From contig JBOZRQ010000033.1 in assembly GCA_050789255.1 (NCBI GenBank), forward strand, positions 177,505 through 241,504: a DNA stretch of 64,000 bases, in the 5' to 3' direction. Made by a program: the position numbers and the translations under genes. Within the stretch, counting starts at the first letter, position 1; each line of letters starts with the position of its first letter. Shown piece after piece: positions 1 to 7,588 of the stretch. This stretch comes from JBOZRQ01 sp050789255 (GTDB lineage: Bacteria; Bacillota; Sulfobacillia; Symbiobacteriales; Symbiobacteriaceae). The notes beneath the pieces are model-generated. The model saw only the letters and a program-made list of their open reading frames with translations. It was not told the DNA's origin and did no database searches.

Positions 1-618
1 GAACTCCAGGAACCAGGCCATATGGTTGATGCCCGCCGCCTGGAAGCTGATCTCTTCGTAGGGGGCGCCGATCCACCGGGCCATCAGGCGGGAGGTGCCC
101 TGAATGGAGTGGCACAGCCCGACCGCCTTGATCCCCGGGCTCGACTCGCTGATCGCCCACATGTTGATGGCCATGGGGTTGGCGTACTGCAGCAGGTAAG
201 CGTCCGGGCAGATCGCCTCCATGTCCTGAGCGATCGCCTGGAGCACCGGGATATGGCGCAGGCCCCGGAAGATGCCGCCCGGGTTCAGGGTGTCGCCCAC
301 GCACTGGGAGACGCCGTACTGCTCGGGGATGGCGATGTCCTGCTCGTAGGCCGACAGCCCACCGACCTGGAAGGTGGTCAGCACGTAGTCGGCGCCCTGC
401 AGGGACTCCCGCCTGTCGGTCGTCGCTGTGATGGTGCAGCGGCTCTGCTCCTGCTCGAGGATCTTCTTCGCCAACCGCACGCTCATGTCGAGCCGGTCAG
501 CGCTGATGTCCATCAGGCAGATCTCGCACCCGTCCAGCTCTGGGTACGTCGTGATATCGCCAACCAGGGCCTTGATGAAGGCCATGGTGCCAGCGCCGAT
601 GATCGTGATCTTTGGCAT
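1..618 (-). CDS. melA: GH4 alpha-galactosidase, MelA type (C-terminal part outside window)
   Basis: Only the first 206 codons lie in the window. The protein opens with a Rossmann NAD-binding loop (IGAGTMAF) and has the GH4 signatures TFQVGG, LNPGG and GLCHSIQGT, whose Cys-His pair binds the catalytic metal, followed by GINHMAWFLE. These match MelA-type alpha-galactosidases better than the 6-phospho-glucosidase branch. GH4 enzymes cleave by an NAD- and Mn-dependent redox/elimination mechanism in the cytoplasm. The ATG start is preceded by GGAAAGG. It is the last visible gene of an operon running from the GH2 gene, separated from the GH43 gene by 258 bp that contain a structured repeat. Substrate specificity within GH4 is inferred from motifs only. 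Confidence 0.85.
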   Translation of the reverse strand, partial: MPKITIIGAGTMAFIKALVGDITTYPELDGCEICLMDISADRLDMSVRLAKKILEQEQSRCTITATTDRRESLQGADYVLTTFQVGGLSAYEQDIAIPEQYGVSQCVGDTLNPGGIFRGLRHIPVLQAIAQDMEAICPDAYLLQYANPMAINMWAISESSPGIKAVGLCHSIQGTSRLMARWIGAPYEEISFQAAGINHMAWFLEF

Positions 619-647
619 TTATGGTCAGGCCTTTCCGGAGTTTTTAT

Positions 648-866
648 GGCCGCGGATGCGCGGAGTACACGGATTTTAAGGCAATCGCTGATACCAGGGA
701 AGTCCTCCCGGGTAAATATAAATATATATTTTACTTGGCAGGCGTTTCCAAGCCATCCGCGATTGACCGGAAATCAGCGTCATCCGCGCATCCCGAGCAC
801 GGCGCCGCAGAGCGGCGAGGCCGTGCGGGGGACGAAAAGGCGTGAAATGCCGAAAAGTCCGCGGCC
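648..866 (+). repeat. Structured intergenic repeat, copy 1
   Basis: A 219-bp element fills most of the gap between the GH43 and GH4 genes. It is bounded by perfect inverted ends GGCCGCGGA / TCCGCGGCC. Its left half is a long imperfect inverted repeat built from CGCGGAT / ATCCGCG words around an AT-rich centre (AAATATAAATATATATTTTA). Its right half (771-866) is about 95% identical to copy 2 at 36355-36580, which lies in opposite orientation. The right half can fold as GCACGGC.GCCGC/GCGGC.GCCGTGC, then GGAC-GAAAA-GGCG-loop-TGCC-GAAAA-GTCC with symmetric internal loops. It may be a MITE-like element or a structured RNA. Transcription of the host operon here is on the minus strand. Confidence 0.8.
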
Positions 867-876
867 ATTACCTGTC

Positions 877-2886
877 TCAATCCCAACGTACAGCCCGGAT
901 CGAGTCAAACTGCGCCTCGTTCCCTTCACCGACAAGCCCGACCTGGCCGCGGGCGATCTGGATGGTCCGCTTCTGGACCTCCTTGCCGTTCAGGATGACC
1001 GTGAACTCAAAGCCGTTCTTGATCACCGTGACGGTGTTCCAATCCTCGGGGTTGAACTCGATGGGTGTGGCCTGCTCCTCGCCGGCCTTGCCCTTGAGCA
1101 CGGGCCGGGTGACCAGGCGGCGCTGTGAGGGATCGAGGTAGACCTCGACGTAGTTCTTGGCGTCGGCGTAGACGGCGTACATGCCGTACTTGGTGGGCGA
1201 GCTCAGCGGACCTGGCACCTGGCGCAGGCTGGCGGTGAACTCGTAGCTGGCCCAGTTCGTTTCGCCCTTGAGCACCGACATACGCCGGGCGACGGCCGGC
1301 TTGACCAGGTAGCCTTGCTCGGACAGGGTGAACTGCTCTGTGCCGTTGCCCTCGCCGAACTTCCAGGTCATGGGGCCGGGCGCCGGGAAGAAGTCCTCCC
1401 AGCCGTGGGTGAGGGCGACGCCGTCGAATTCAGGGGTCCCGCCGGAGGTGGCCAGGCCGACCTGGCCCACGCCCTCGTAGCCGAAGACCGCGCTGCCCAG
1501 CTTACGGTCATCCACAAAAAAGTCGAAGGCCGAACCATTCTTCCTCACGATGACCTGGTGCCACACGTCGGTGCGGAAGCCCTCGGGCAAAGCAAGCGTC
1601 TTTGCCGGCGTGGCTTTCCCCTGGTCATACGCGGTCACAGTGAGGGCCTTCGGCCCCAGCATGGCCACCACGTAGTTCTTGTCATCTTTCCAATAGGCGT
1701 AGACCCCGGCGCCCACCCCGCGCAGGTTCGCCTCGAAGAGGTACTCCGATGCCTGGAAGCGGGAGACCAGCGCACGGCCGGCGACGTTCGCATCCAGCTG
1801 ATGGGCGGCGCCGTTTGCCACCTCCCAGCGGCCGGCGTCGATGCGCCACTCCTTGCTGCCCAGGTTCGAGGCGCTCTCCCGGGCAAACAGGTCCCGGAAC
1901 TGGGGCAGTGCCGGCCCAGGCTGGGCCTGGTAGGTGGGCGCCCCCGGGAGCCAGAAGCGGTCCTTGCCCCACTGGACCGGGTCGATGCGCAGCCAGCGGT
2001 CCCAGTCCTCCCGGGTGATGCCGCGGCCGTGGTAGATCGTCCAGTCGTCCAGGTTGTTGGGCGCCTTGACCCAGGAGCCGCCGCCAGGCCCGTCTACCTT
2101 GGCCTCGACGGTCTTCAGGATCTGCTCCACCCGGCTCCAGGTAGTGTCCTCCATGCCGCCGGTGCCCAGCGGCTTCGTCGACCGGACGTAGCCCTCGCCG
2201 TAGGAGGCGTTCTCATAGGCCGCACCGCTGTACTGCATGAAGAACTGGCCGTCCCGCTCGATGGTCGAGGGCCCTTCGAAGATGCAGCGCCCCCTGCACT
2301 CCCAGCCCTCGGGATGGGCGACCAGGGTGGTGTTCCCGGTGACCTTATCCATGCCGACCAGGCGGTCGCCCACGGTGGGGTTGCCGAACCGCTCCTCGGT
2401 CCAGTAGAGGTACTCGGTGCCGTCGGAGGCCATGAAGTAGTCGGCGTCGTAGGAGTAGCGGTTGGTCACCGTCGCCTGGAGCTTGAAGGGTCCCAGGGGC
2501 GATTCGCTCGTGTAAAGCCGCACGCGGCGGCGGTGCTCGTCGTCGGGCAGCTCGGTGGAGAGGTAGGCGTGGAAGAGACCGTTCTTATAGACCACGTCCG
2601 GCGCCCAGCAGTTGACCTTCTCGGCCAGCATGGGGCCCTGGTACTTCCAGTTCACCAGATCCTCAGAGCGCAGGATCAGGCACGGGTCGCCCGTCACGTA
2701 GGCGTAGTACTCGCCGTTGAACTTGACCACCATCGGGTCGGCGGCCTCGGGGAGGCCGTCCTTCTTGCCGACGTAGACCGGGTTGGTGAAGGCGGGCGTC
2801 TGGCCCTTGATCTCCTTCGGCCGTCCGATAGCGCACCCTGACGCCAGCAGGGCCAGCGCCAGGGTCACCGCCGCGATGCGTTTCAC
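877..2886 (-). CDS. GH43-like glycoside hydrolase lipoprotein
   Basis: A 669-aa secreted enzyme anchored as a lipoprotein: the signal peptide ends in LASGC (Cys18). The catalytic region (about 30-330) has the five-bladed propeller pattern of GH43, with a likely base Asp50 in EAADPMVV, WAPDVVY, the pKa-modulator Asp in YDADYF, and the general acid Glu in IFEGPST. The C-terminal half (about 340-669) looks like two tandem concanavalin/LamG-type jelly-roll domains (repeated 'YEF.A.LR / VEVYLD' strands), probably carbohydrate-binding. It starts at GTG, overlapping the stop of the upstream gene by 4 bp. GH43 members act on arabinans, xylans or galactans; the exact substrate cannot be read from the sequence. 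It likely trims side chains outside the cell before import. Confidence 0.8.
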   Translation of the reverse strand: MKRIAAVTLALALLASGCAIGRPKEIKGQTPAFTNPVYVGKKDGLPEAADPMVVKFNGEYYAYVTGDPCLILRSEDLVNWKYQGPMLAEKVNCWAPDVVYKNGLFHAYLSTELPDDEHRRRVRLYTSESPLGPFKLQATVTNRYSYDADYFMASDGTEYLYWTEERFGNPTVGDRLVGMDKVTGNTTLVAHPEGWECRGRCIFEGPSTIERDGQFFMQYSGAAYENASYGEGYVRSTKPLGTGGMEDTTWSRVEQILKTVEAKVDGPGGGSWVKAPNNLDDWTIYHGRGITREDWDRWLRIDPVQWGKDRFWLPGAPTYQAQPGPALPQFRDLFARESASNLGSKEWRIDAGRWEVANGAAHQLDANVAGRALVSRFQASEYLFEANLRGVGAGVYAYWKDDKNYVVAMLGPKALTVTAYDQGKATPAKTLALPEGFRTDVWHQVIVRKNGSAFDFFVDDRKLGSAVFGYEGVGQVGLATSGGTPEFDGVALTHGWEDFFPAPGPMTWKFGEGNGTEQFTLSEQGYLVKPAVARRMSVLKGETNWASYEFTASLRQVPGPLSSPTKYGMYAVYADAKNYVEVYLDPSQRRLVTRPVLKGKAGEEQATPIEFNPEDWNTVTVIKNGFEFTVILNGKEVQKRTIQIARGQVGLVGEGNEAQFDSIRAVRWD

Positions 2887-4883
2887 AGTTTGAGCTCCCC
2901 TTCGTATGGCAGCGCAGCCCGCGAGGCGTACAGGGTGACCCCCACGCTCCAGGAGTGCGACAGGGTCAGCATCATGCCCTTGGGCTGGAAGCAGTTGGTG
3001 TTGTAGTAGCGCTCCGTCACCATGCCCTTATATGCGTTGAAGTCGCCGTCGGCCCGGGCGATGAACTGCAGGAAGCAGGCCAGGTTGTCCCGGGTCCGGT
3101 CGAGGTAGTACCGATCGCCGGTGTACTGCCAGAGGCGCAGCATCTCGGGGGTGGCGAAGAGGCCGTAGTTGTGCAGGTGCTGGTTGGACGGGCTCGCCTG
3201 GTCGGCGCCGCGGGAGCGGAAGTCGTAGAAGGCAAGCATGGACGGCTCGGGCCATGCCAGGTTGTAGGTCCAGCGGAAGGTCATGGTCCAGTCGGCGGCC
3301 TGCGCGGCCAGCTTCAGCCAGGTCTCACTGCGGTCGGCCTCGTAGAGCGATACGTAGGCCACCACGGCGTTGTAGCCGTCCTCGGAGGTCGGACAGAGGT
3401 GGACATCCTCCGGCGCCCCGTAGATGAACTCATCCTCGACAAAGCGGCGGTAGTACTCGCCGGCCTTCAGGGCCGAGGCCCGGAACCCGGGTTCGCCGAA
3501 GAGTTCGGCGCCCTCCAGCATCGCAGCGACCCAGAGGATCCCGCCGGCCCCCTCCCACTCCATCACCTCGCCGTTGTCGGCGAAGTAGTAGGCGCCGTAG
3601 CTGCCATCCTCCCGCTGAATGGAGGAGATGTAGCGCAGGTTGGAGAGTGCGGCCTCCCGCCAGTCGGGGTGGCTATAGCCACGCTGCTCCTCGAAGCGGA
3701 TCGCCCGGATCATAAAGAGCGTCGCCTCGGAGATCGTCCGGGCCTGGATCCACTTCTTGTTGGGCGTCCAGCCCTGGCTCCAGCCCCGGTCGGCGCGCCA
3801 CTCGCCCCAGAAGCAGCCGCAGGGGGAGACGCCGGAGGCGATCTTGCTGAGCACGTTCTGTGCGGCCTCGACGTAATTCGGCTCGGCATGCTCCCGCCCG
3901 TGGGCCAGCAGGGCGAAGGCGTACGGCGCACCGCTGACCCAGCCCACGTGCATGTTCTGCCGGTCGGCCATACCGCCCTCCCGGTCGAAGGCGGCGGTCT
4001 CCATCAGGATCTGGTTCTTGGGCTCGTAGTGCCAGCGGTAGAGGCCCCAGGCGGTCAGCTCGGCCGCCTTGCGCAGGCCCATCCACGGGTTGAGCCCGTG
4101 CTCCTGCTGGTCGAGGGCGTAGAGTTCCCGCACGAAGGGGTCGTAGGCGTGCAGGTCGGGCCCGCCCAGGTAGACACGGTAGCGCAGGGTGACGGCCTCG
4201 CCAGGCGCCCACCGGTAGAGCGGGCAGTCCGCCGGGCCAGGCTTGCCGGGCGCCAGGAAGACCACCGGGTCCTCCCGATAGGGGAAGTTCAGGTAGAGGG
4301 CGGTTCCCTCGGCGTTGCCCTTGAAGCCTACCCCGGTGATGCCCATCGGGGAGGTTTCGGCGGTGGCCAGCGCCGCGCTGCCCTGGGCGTTCCAGGCGAA
4401 GACGGCCGGGAGGGCAGTCCGGTCCGACCGGAAGGCCCAGGCGTCTGAGACCAGCTGCTGGGAATCCCCGCCCTCGAAGTCGTAGCGGGGATAGATCCGG
4501 GTGCAGTGGCTGAGCCGGTTCTCCTTGTAGAAGGCGCCGGGGATCATCCAGGTGGGGCGCCCCTCGCCGGCCAGGTCGAAGGCGACCTGCACAGCGGTAT
4601 CGGTGATGCCGGCGCCCTGGTAGCGAATCTGCACCTCGACATCGAAGTAGGCGCAGCGCTGACCGTCGCGCTTGGTCCAGGTCGCCTCCACGGCGAAGTC
4701 GTGGGCGCCGCCGAAGAGGCGCAGACCACCGTCCTCGGCCTCGGCGCCGGTAGTGATGGGGACCTCCCGGACGCCGCTGCGGTCCATCAACCGGATCAGG
4801 GAACGGCTGCGCAGGTAGGCGCCACCGAACGGGTGACCTACCCGCAGCTCACCATCCTTCAGGCTGACCTTGGTCTCACGCAT
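2883..4883 (-). CDS. Putative (alpha/alpha)6-barrel glycosidase
   Basis: A 666-aa protein without signal peptide. The N-terminal third (about 1-240) is beta-rich; the rest is helical with repeated W/Y-rich segments (GLYRWHYEPKNQ, WEGAGGILWVAAMLEGAELF, SPSNQHLHNYGLFATPEMLRLWQYTGDRYYLDRTRDNL), the texture of six-hairpin glycosidases such as GH127 or unsaturated glucuronyl hydrolase-like proteins. I could not assign a family or catalytic residues. The ATG at 4883 lies 8 bp inside the upstream GH2 gene, indicating translational coupling; a longer reading to 4943 would add an Arg/Ser-rich stretch inside GH2 and is less likely. The operon context implies glycan breakdown. Confidence 0.65.
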   Translation of the reverse strand: MRETKVSLKDGELRVGHPFGGAYLRSRSLIRLMDRSGVREVPITTGAEAEDGGLRLFGGAHDFAVEATWTKRDGQRCAYFDVEVQIRYQGAGITDTAVQVAFDLAGEGRPTWMIPGAFYKENRLSHCTRIYPRYDFEGGDSQQLVSDAWAFRSDRTALPAVFAWNAQGSAALATAETSPMGITGVGFKGNAEGTALYLNFPYREDPVVFLAPGKPGPADCPLYRWAPGEAVTLRYRVYLGGPDLHAYDPFVRELYALDQQEHGLNPWMGLRKAAELTAWGLYRWHYEPKNQILMETAAFDREGGMADRQNMHVGWVSGAPYAFALLAHGREHAEPNYVEAAQNVLSKIASGVSPCGCFWGEWRADRGWSQGWTPNKKWIQARTISEATLFMIRAIRFEEQRGYSHPDWREAALSNLRYISSIQREDGSYGAYYFADNGEVMEWEGAGGILWVAAMLEGAELFGEPGFRASALKAGEYYRRFVEDEFIYGAPEDVHLCPTSEDGYNAVVAYVSLYEADRSETWLKLAAQAADWTMTFRWTYNLAWPEPSMLAFYDFRSRGADQASPSNQHLHNYGLFATPEMLRLWQYTGDRYYLDRTRDNLACFLQFIARADGDFNAYKGMVTERYYNTNCFQPKGMMLTLSHSWSVGVTLYASRAALPYEGELKL

Positions 4884-7419
4884 GGATCGTCGCCCCCGTG
4901 TTCCACCCGCTGATGGCGACCTGGCGCTCGCCCTCGGGCGCACCCGTCCAGTCGGCCCGGACGGTGCGGCTCTCCCCGGGCAGCAGGCTGAAGTAGTTAT
5001 CGGTCACGAACAGGTAGCCGGTGCGCGAAAGCAGCTCCCGCGGGTCCTCCAGTCCGACCTGCAACGCCGTATAGGCCCCGGTGTTGGTAATGCGGAGGCC
5101 ATCGTTGGTGCGGACGACTTCCAAAGCGGTTGCGGGGGCGCCCAGCATCGGCTTGAGGGTTTTGCCGGTGGTGAAGAGGTAGCGGTTCTCGGCAACCAGG
5201 GCGCCGGTGCTATCCGCGATGCCCAGGTCGAGGAAGAACAGTTCCTCGCCGATCTTGGCGAGCGGCAGCGTCACACGGCCGATCTGGCCGGCGCCGTTGG
5301 CCGCCACGTCCACCGTGTGCTGCTCCTTGAGCAGGACCTTGCCCGAAGCCCCGACGATGCGGACGCTCAGGCGGGCGCCGCCGATGGGACCCACGTGGGA
5401 GTTGGCCGCCCAAAGATCGGCCTGGAAGTACTCCCGGCCTTCCCAGGCCTGGGTCTCGAACTTGGCCGAGACGGAGACCGGGGCGTAGGCCCGGGCGACG
5501 GCATAGTAGGCCGCCTTGGGCTGGGCGTAGTAGTCGACCGCTGCAGTGCACCAGCTGTTGGGGTAGGGCTCGTTGAACTGCCAGAGGATCGAGCCGGAGT
5601 TGCGCCACTGCCGGCGCCGATTGGACTCCAGGGCGTAGCGGAGCGCCTCGGCCTGGAGGAACTGGCTGGCCCGGGAGAGCGTCGCCACGTTATCGATGCC
5701 GGCGAAGATCTCCTGAACGAGCGGCTCGTTGATCCACCAGGAGCCACGGTGGAAGTAGACCGGGTTGTCCCGGTTGGTCGGCCACTGCCGCGCCGTGGAG
5801 ATGGTGGCGTTCAGCGTGTTGAGGAACGCCATGCCCTCGGCGCCGAACTCGCTGTGCAGCAGCGAGGTGCCGTTGTTATAGAGGGTGTACTGGCCGGTCA
5901 GGCCCTGGTGCTCCCAGGGGCCGTGGACGTCGTGCAGGCCGTCCGGGTCGTTCTTGATGTTCTCCAGCGTGTTGCCGAAGACCCGGCCGGTGGGCGAGGT
6001 GGCCAGCCAGAAGCGGTCGGGATCAAGCCGGTTGACGGCGTCCTTGAGGGCTGCGAGCACCGGCTCGGCGTCCGTGAGTGGCTTCTCGTCGAGGCCGGCG
6101 AGCTCGTTGCCGCCGCACCAGAGCACGAGGCTGGGGTGGTTGCGCTTGCGGGGGATGATCTGCTCGGCTTCCTTGACCATCATGTCAATAAAGCCGGGAT
6201 CGGTGGAGGGCTTGTTGGCGATGCCGGAGCTAGACATGATGAACTCCTGCCAGACCATGATGCCGTAGCGGTCGCAGAGGTTGTAGAACGCTTCCTTCTC
6301 AATAAGGCCGCCGCCCCAGATCCGCAGCAGGTTGACGTTCGCCTGCCGGGCCATGGTCAGGAGCCGGTTCAGCTTCTCGGGGCGCTCGACGCCGTACATG
6401 ACATCGATGGGGACCCAGTTCCAGCCCTTGATGTAGATGCGTTTGCCGTTGACGACCAGCACGTAGTTGAGGGCGGTCGGATCGGGGGTGTCGTTGCCGG
6501 CCATCTCAATGCGGCGGATGCCGAAGCTGATCTGACGGGCATGGTACTCATGGGCGCCCTCGCTGAGGACGGCTACCCTCGCTTCGTAGAGCGGCTGCTC
6601 GCCGTGGCCGTTGGGCCACCAGAGCTTGGGCTGATCGACCGGCATGAGCAGGTTCAGGCGGGTCTCGCCGGGGGGCAGGGCATGCTTGGTTTGTGTGGTC
6701 GCCACTACTTGGCCATCGAGGGTGATGGTCGTCTCCAGCTCCACGGTTTCCCGGGTAGACGACTGGAGCGCCACGGAGACCGACAGATCGGCCCGGGAAT
6801 AGTCATCGTTCAGCACGGGCCGGACCCACAGGTCGCTGACCTGGACCGGACCGGTCACCTCCAGGTAGACATCGTCCCAGATGCCGATGTGGGGCATGCG
6901 GGGGCAGAAGTCCCACCAGTAAGTCATGCGGCTCTTGTGGGTGTCGACGTAGCTGGTCTTGCTGACCTGGGGCTCCTCGTCCGGGGCGCGGTCGATGACC
7001 ACGGCCACCAGGTTCTCTCCGTCGTAGCTGACCAGATCGGTGATGTCGAAGGAGACCGGGGTGTACATGCCCCGGTGGGCGCCCAGGGGCTTGCCGTTGA
7101 GGAAGAACTGCGCCGAGTAATCTACGCCTTCAAACCGCAGGGCGACGGTCTGCCCCCGCCACGCCGGGTCGGCGGCGAAGCTCTTCTTATAGATCCAGGT
7201 GCGCTGGTGGACCCACTCCACCAGCAGGCTGTTGCGCTCGTAGTACGGGTCGGGAATCTCACCGAGCTGCCACAGGTCGTTGTGGACGCTGCCGGGAACG
7301 GTGCCCTTATTCCACCAGCGCACGTCACGGGTGCCGGGCTTCTCGCCGTTGCGCCAGAACCAGTCCTCGCCGAGGTAACCCTTGAAGAGCCAGTCGTTCC
7401 CGTTGAGGGAAATCCGCAT
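4876..7419 (-). CDS. GH2 beta-mannosidase
   Basis: An 847-aa cytoplasmic GH2 enzyme. N-terminal sugar-binding jelly-roll (about 1-180, with RTWIYKKSF, LRFEGVDYSAQFFLNG and the YWWDFCPRMPHIGIWDDV segment typical of beta-mannosidases), an immunoglobulin-like domain, then the TIM barrel. The acid/base is Glu439 in LVLWCGGNEL and the nucleophile Glu524 in LLHSEFGAEG. The family removes terminal beta-1,4-mannose, such as the core Man-beta-GlcNAc of N-glycans or mannan oligosaccharides. The ATG at 7419 follows GGGGG at 8-9 bases; upstream in-frame ATGs have no such site. It is first gene of a minus-strand operon ending in the GH4 gene and diverges from a GH38 alpha-mannosidase. Confidence 0.85.
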   Translation of the reverse strand: MRISLNGNDWLFKGYLGEDWFWRNGEKPGTRDVRWWNKGTVPGSVHNDLWQLGEIPDPYYERNSLLVEWVHQRTWIYKKSFAADPAWRGQTVALRFEGVDYSAQFFLNGKPLGAHRGMYTPVSFDITDLVSYDGENLVAVVIDRAPDEEPQVSKTSYVDTHKSRMTYWWDFCPRMPHIGIWDDVYLEVTGPVQVSDLWVRPVLNDDYSRADLSVSVALQSSTRETVELETTITLDGQVVATTQTKHALPPGETRLNLLMPVDQPKLWWPNGHGEQPLYEARVAVLSEGAHEYHARQISFGIRRIEMAGNDTPDPTALNYVLVVNGKRIYIKGWNWVPIDVMYGVERPEKLNRLLTMARQANVNLLRIWGGGLIEKEAFYNLCDRYGIMVWQEFIMSSSGIANKPSTDPGFIDMMVKEAEQIIPRKRNHPSLVLWCGGNELAGLDEKPLTDAEPVLAALKDAVNRLDPDRFWLATSPTGRVFGNTLENIKNDPDGLHDVHGPWEHQGLTGQYTLYNNGTSLLHSEFGAEGMAFLNTLNATISTARQWPTNRDNPVYFHRGSWWINEPLVQEIFAGIDNVATLSRASQFLQAEALRYALESNRRRQWRNSGSILWQFNEPYPNSWCTAAVDYYAQPKAAYYAVARAYAPVSVSAKFETQAWEGREYFQADLWAANSHVGPIGGARLSVRIVGASGKVLLKEQHTVDVAANGAGQIGRVTLPLAKIGEELFFLDLGIADSTGALVAENRYLFTTGKTLKPMLGAPATALEVVRTNDGLRITNTGAYTALQVGLEDPRELLSRTGYLFVTDNYFSLLPGESRTVRADWTGAPEGERQVAISGWNTGATIHA

Positions 7420-7588
7420 TTCTCTAACCCCCATGAAAAGATCGGGCATATCGCCCTCAATCTGTGACAAAACCCAAGGAAAAACGGCAAACTTAGTCTA
7501 ATGAATGTAGTAAGTCGTTCGCCTTTGCGGTGGATAAACCCTTCCGGAACCCCGAACTCGGGCTGACAAAGGAGCCTCGTTTTCCCTT
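7420..7588. promoter_or_regulatory. Divergent promoter region, beta-mannosidase / alpha-mannosidase
   Basis: A 169-bp gap between two divergently transcribed mannosidase genes must hold both promoters and probably shared operators. I see an A-rich central stretch (AAAACCCAAGGAAAAACGG) and ribosome sites for each gene (GGGGG on the minus side, AAAGGAG on the plus side), but no convincing -35/-10 pair. Confidence 0.4.

Noticed and set aside
1..618. 6-phospho-alpha/beta-glucosidase as the identity of the GH4 gene.
   Set aside because: The GLCHSIQGT and GINHMAWFLE segments match the MelA branch, and no phosphotransferase system genes are nearby.
1315..2841. Long plus-strand reading frames antisense to the GH43, GH2 and GH38 genes (hundreds of codons).
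   Set aside because: They are mirror frames of high-GC genes, rich in Ala/Gly/Val/Arg with no domain or ribosome site, while the opposite strand encodes recognisable enzymes.
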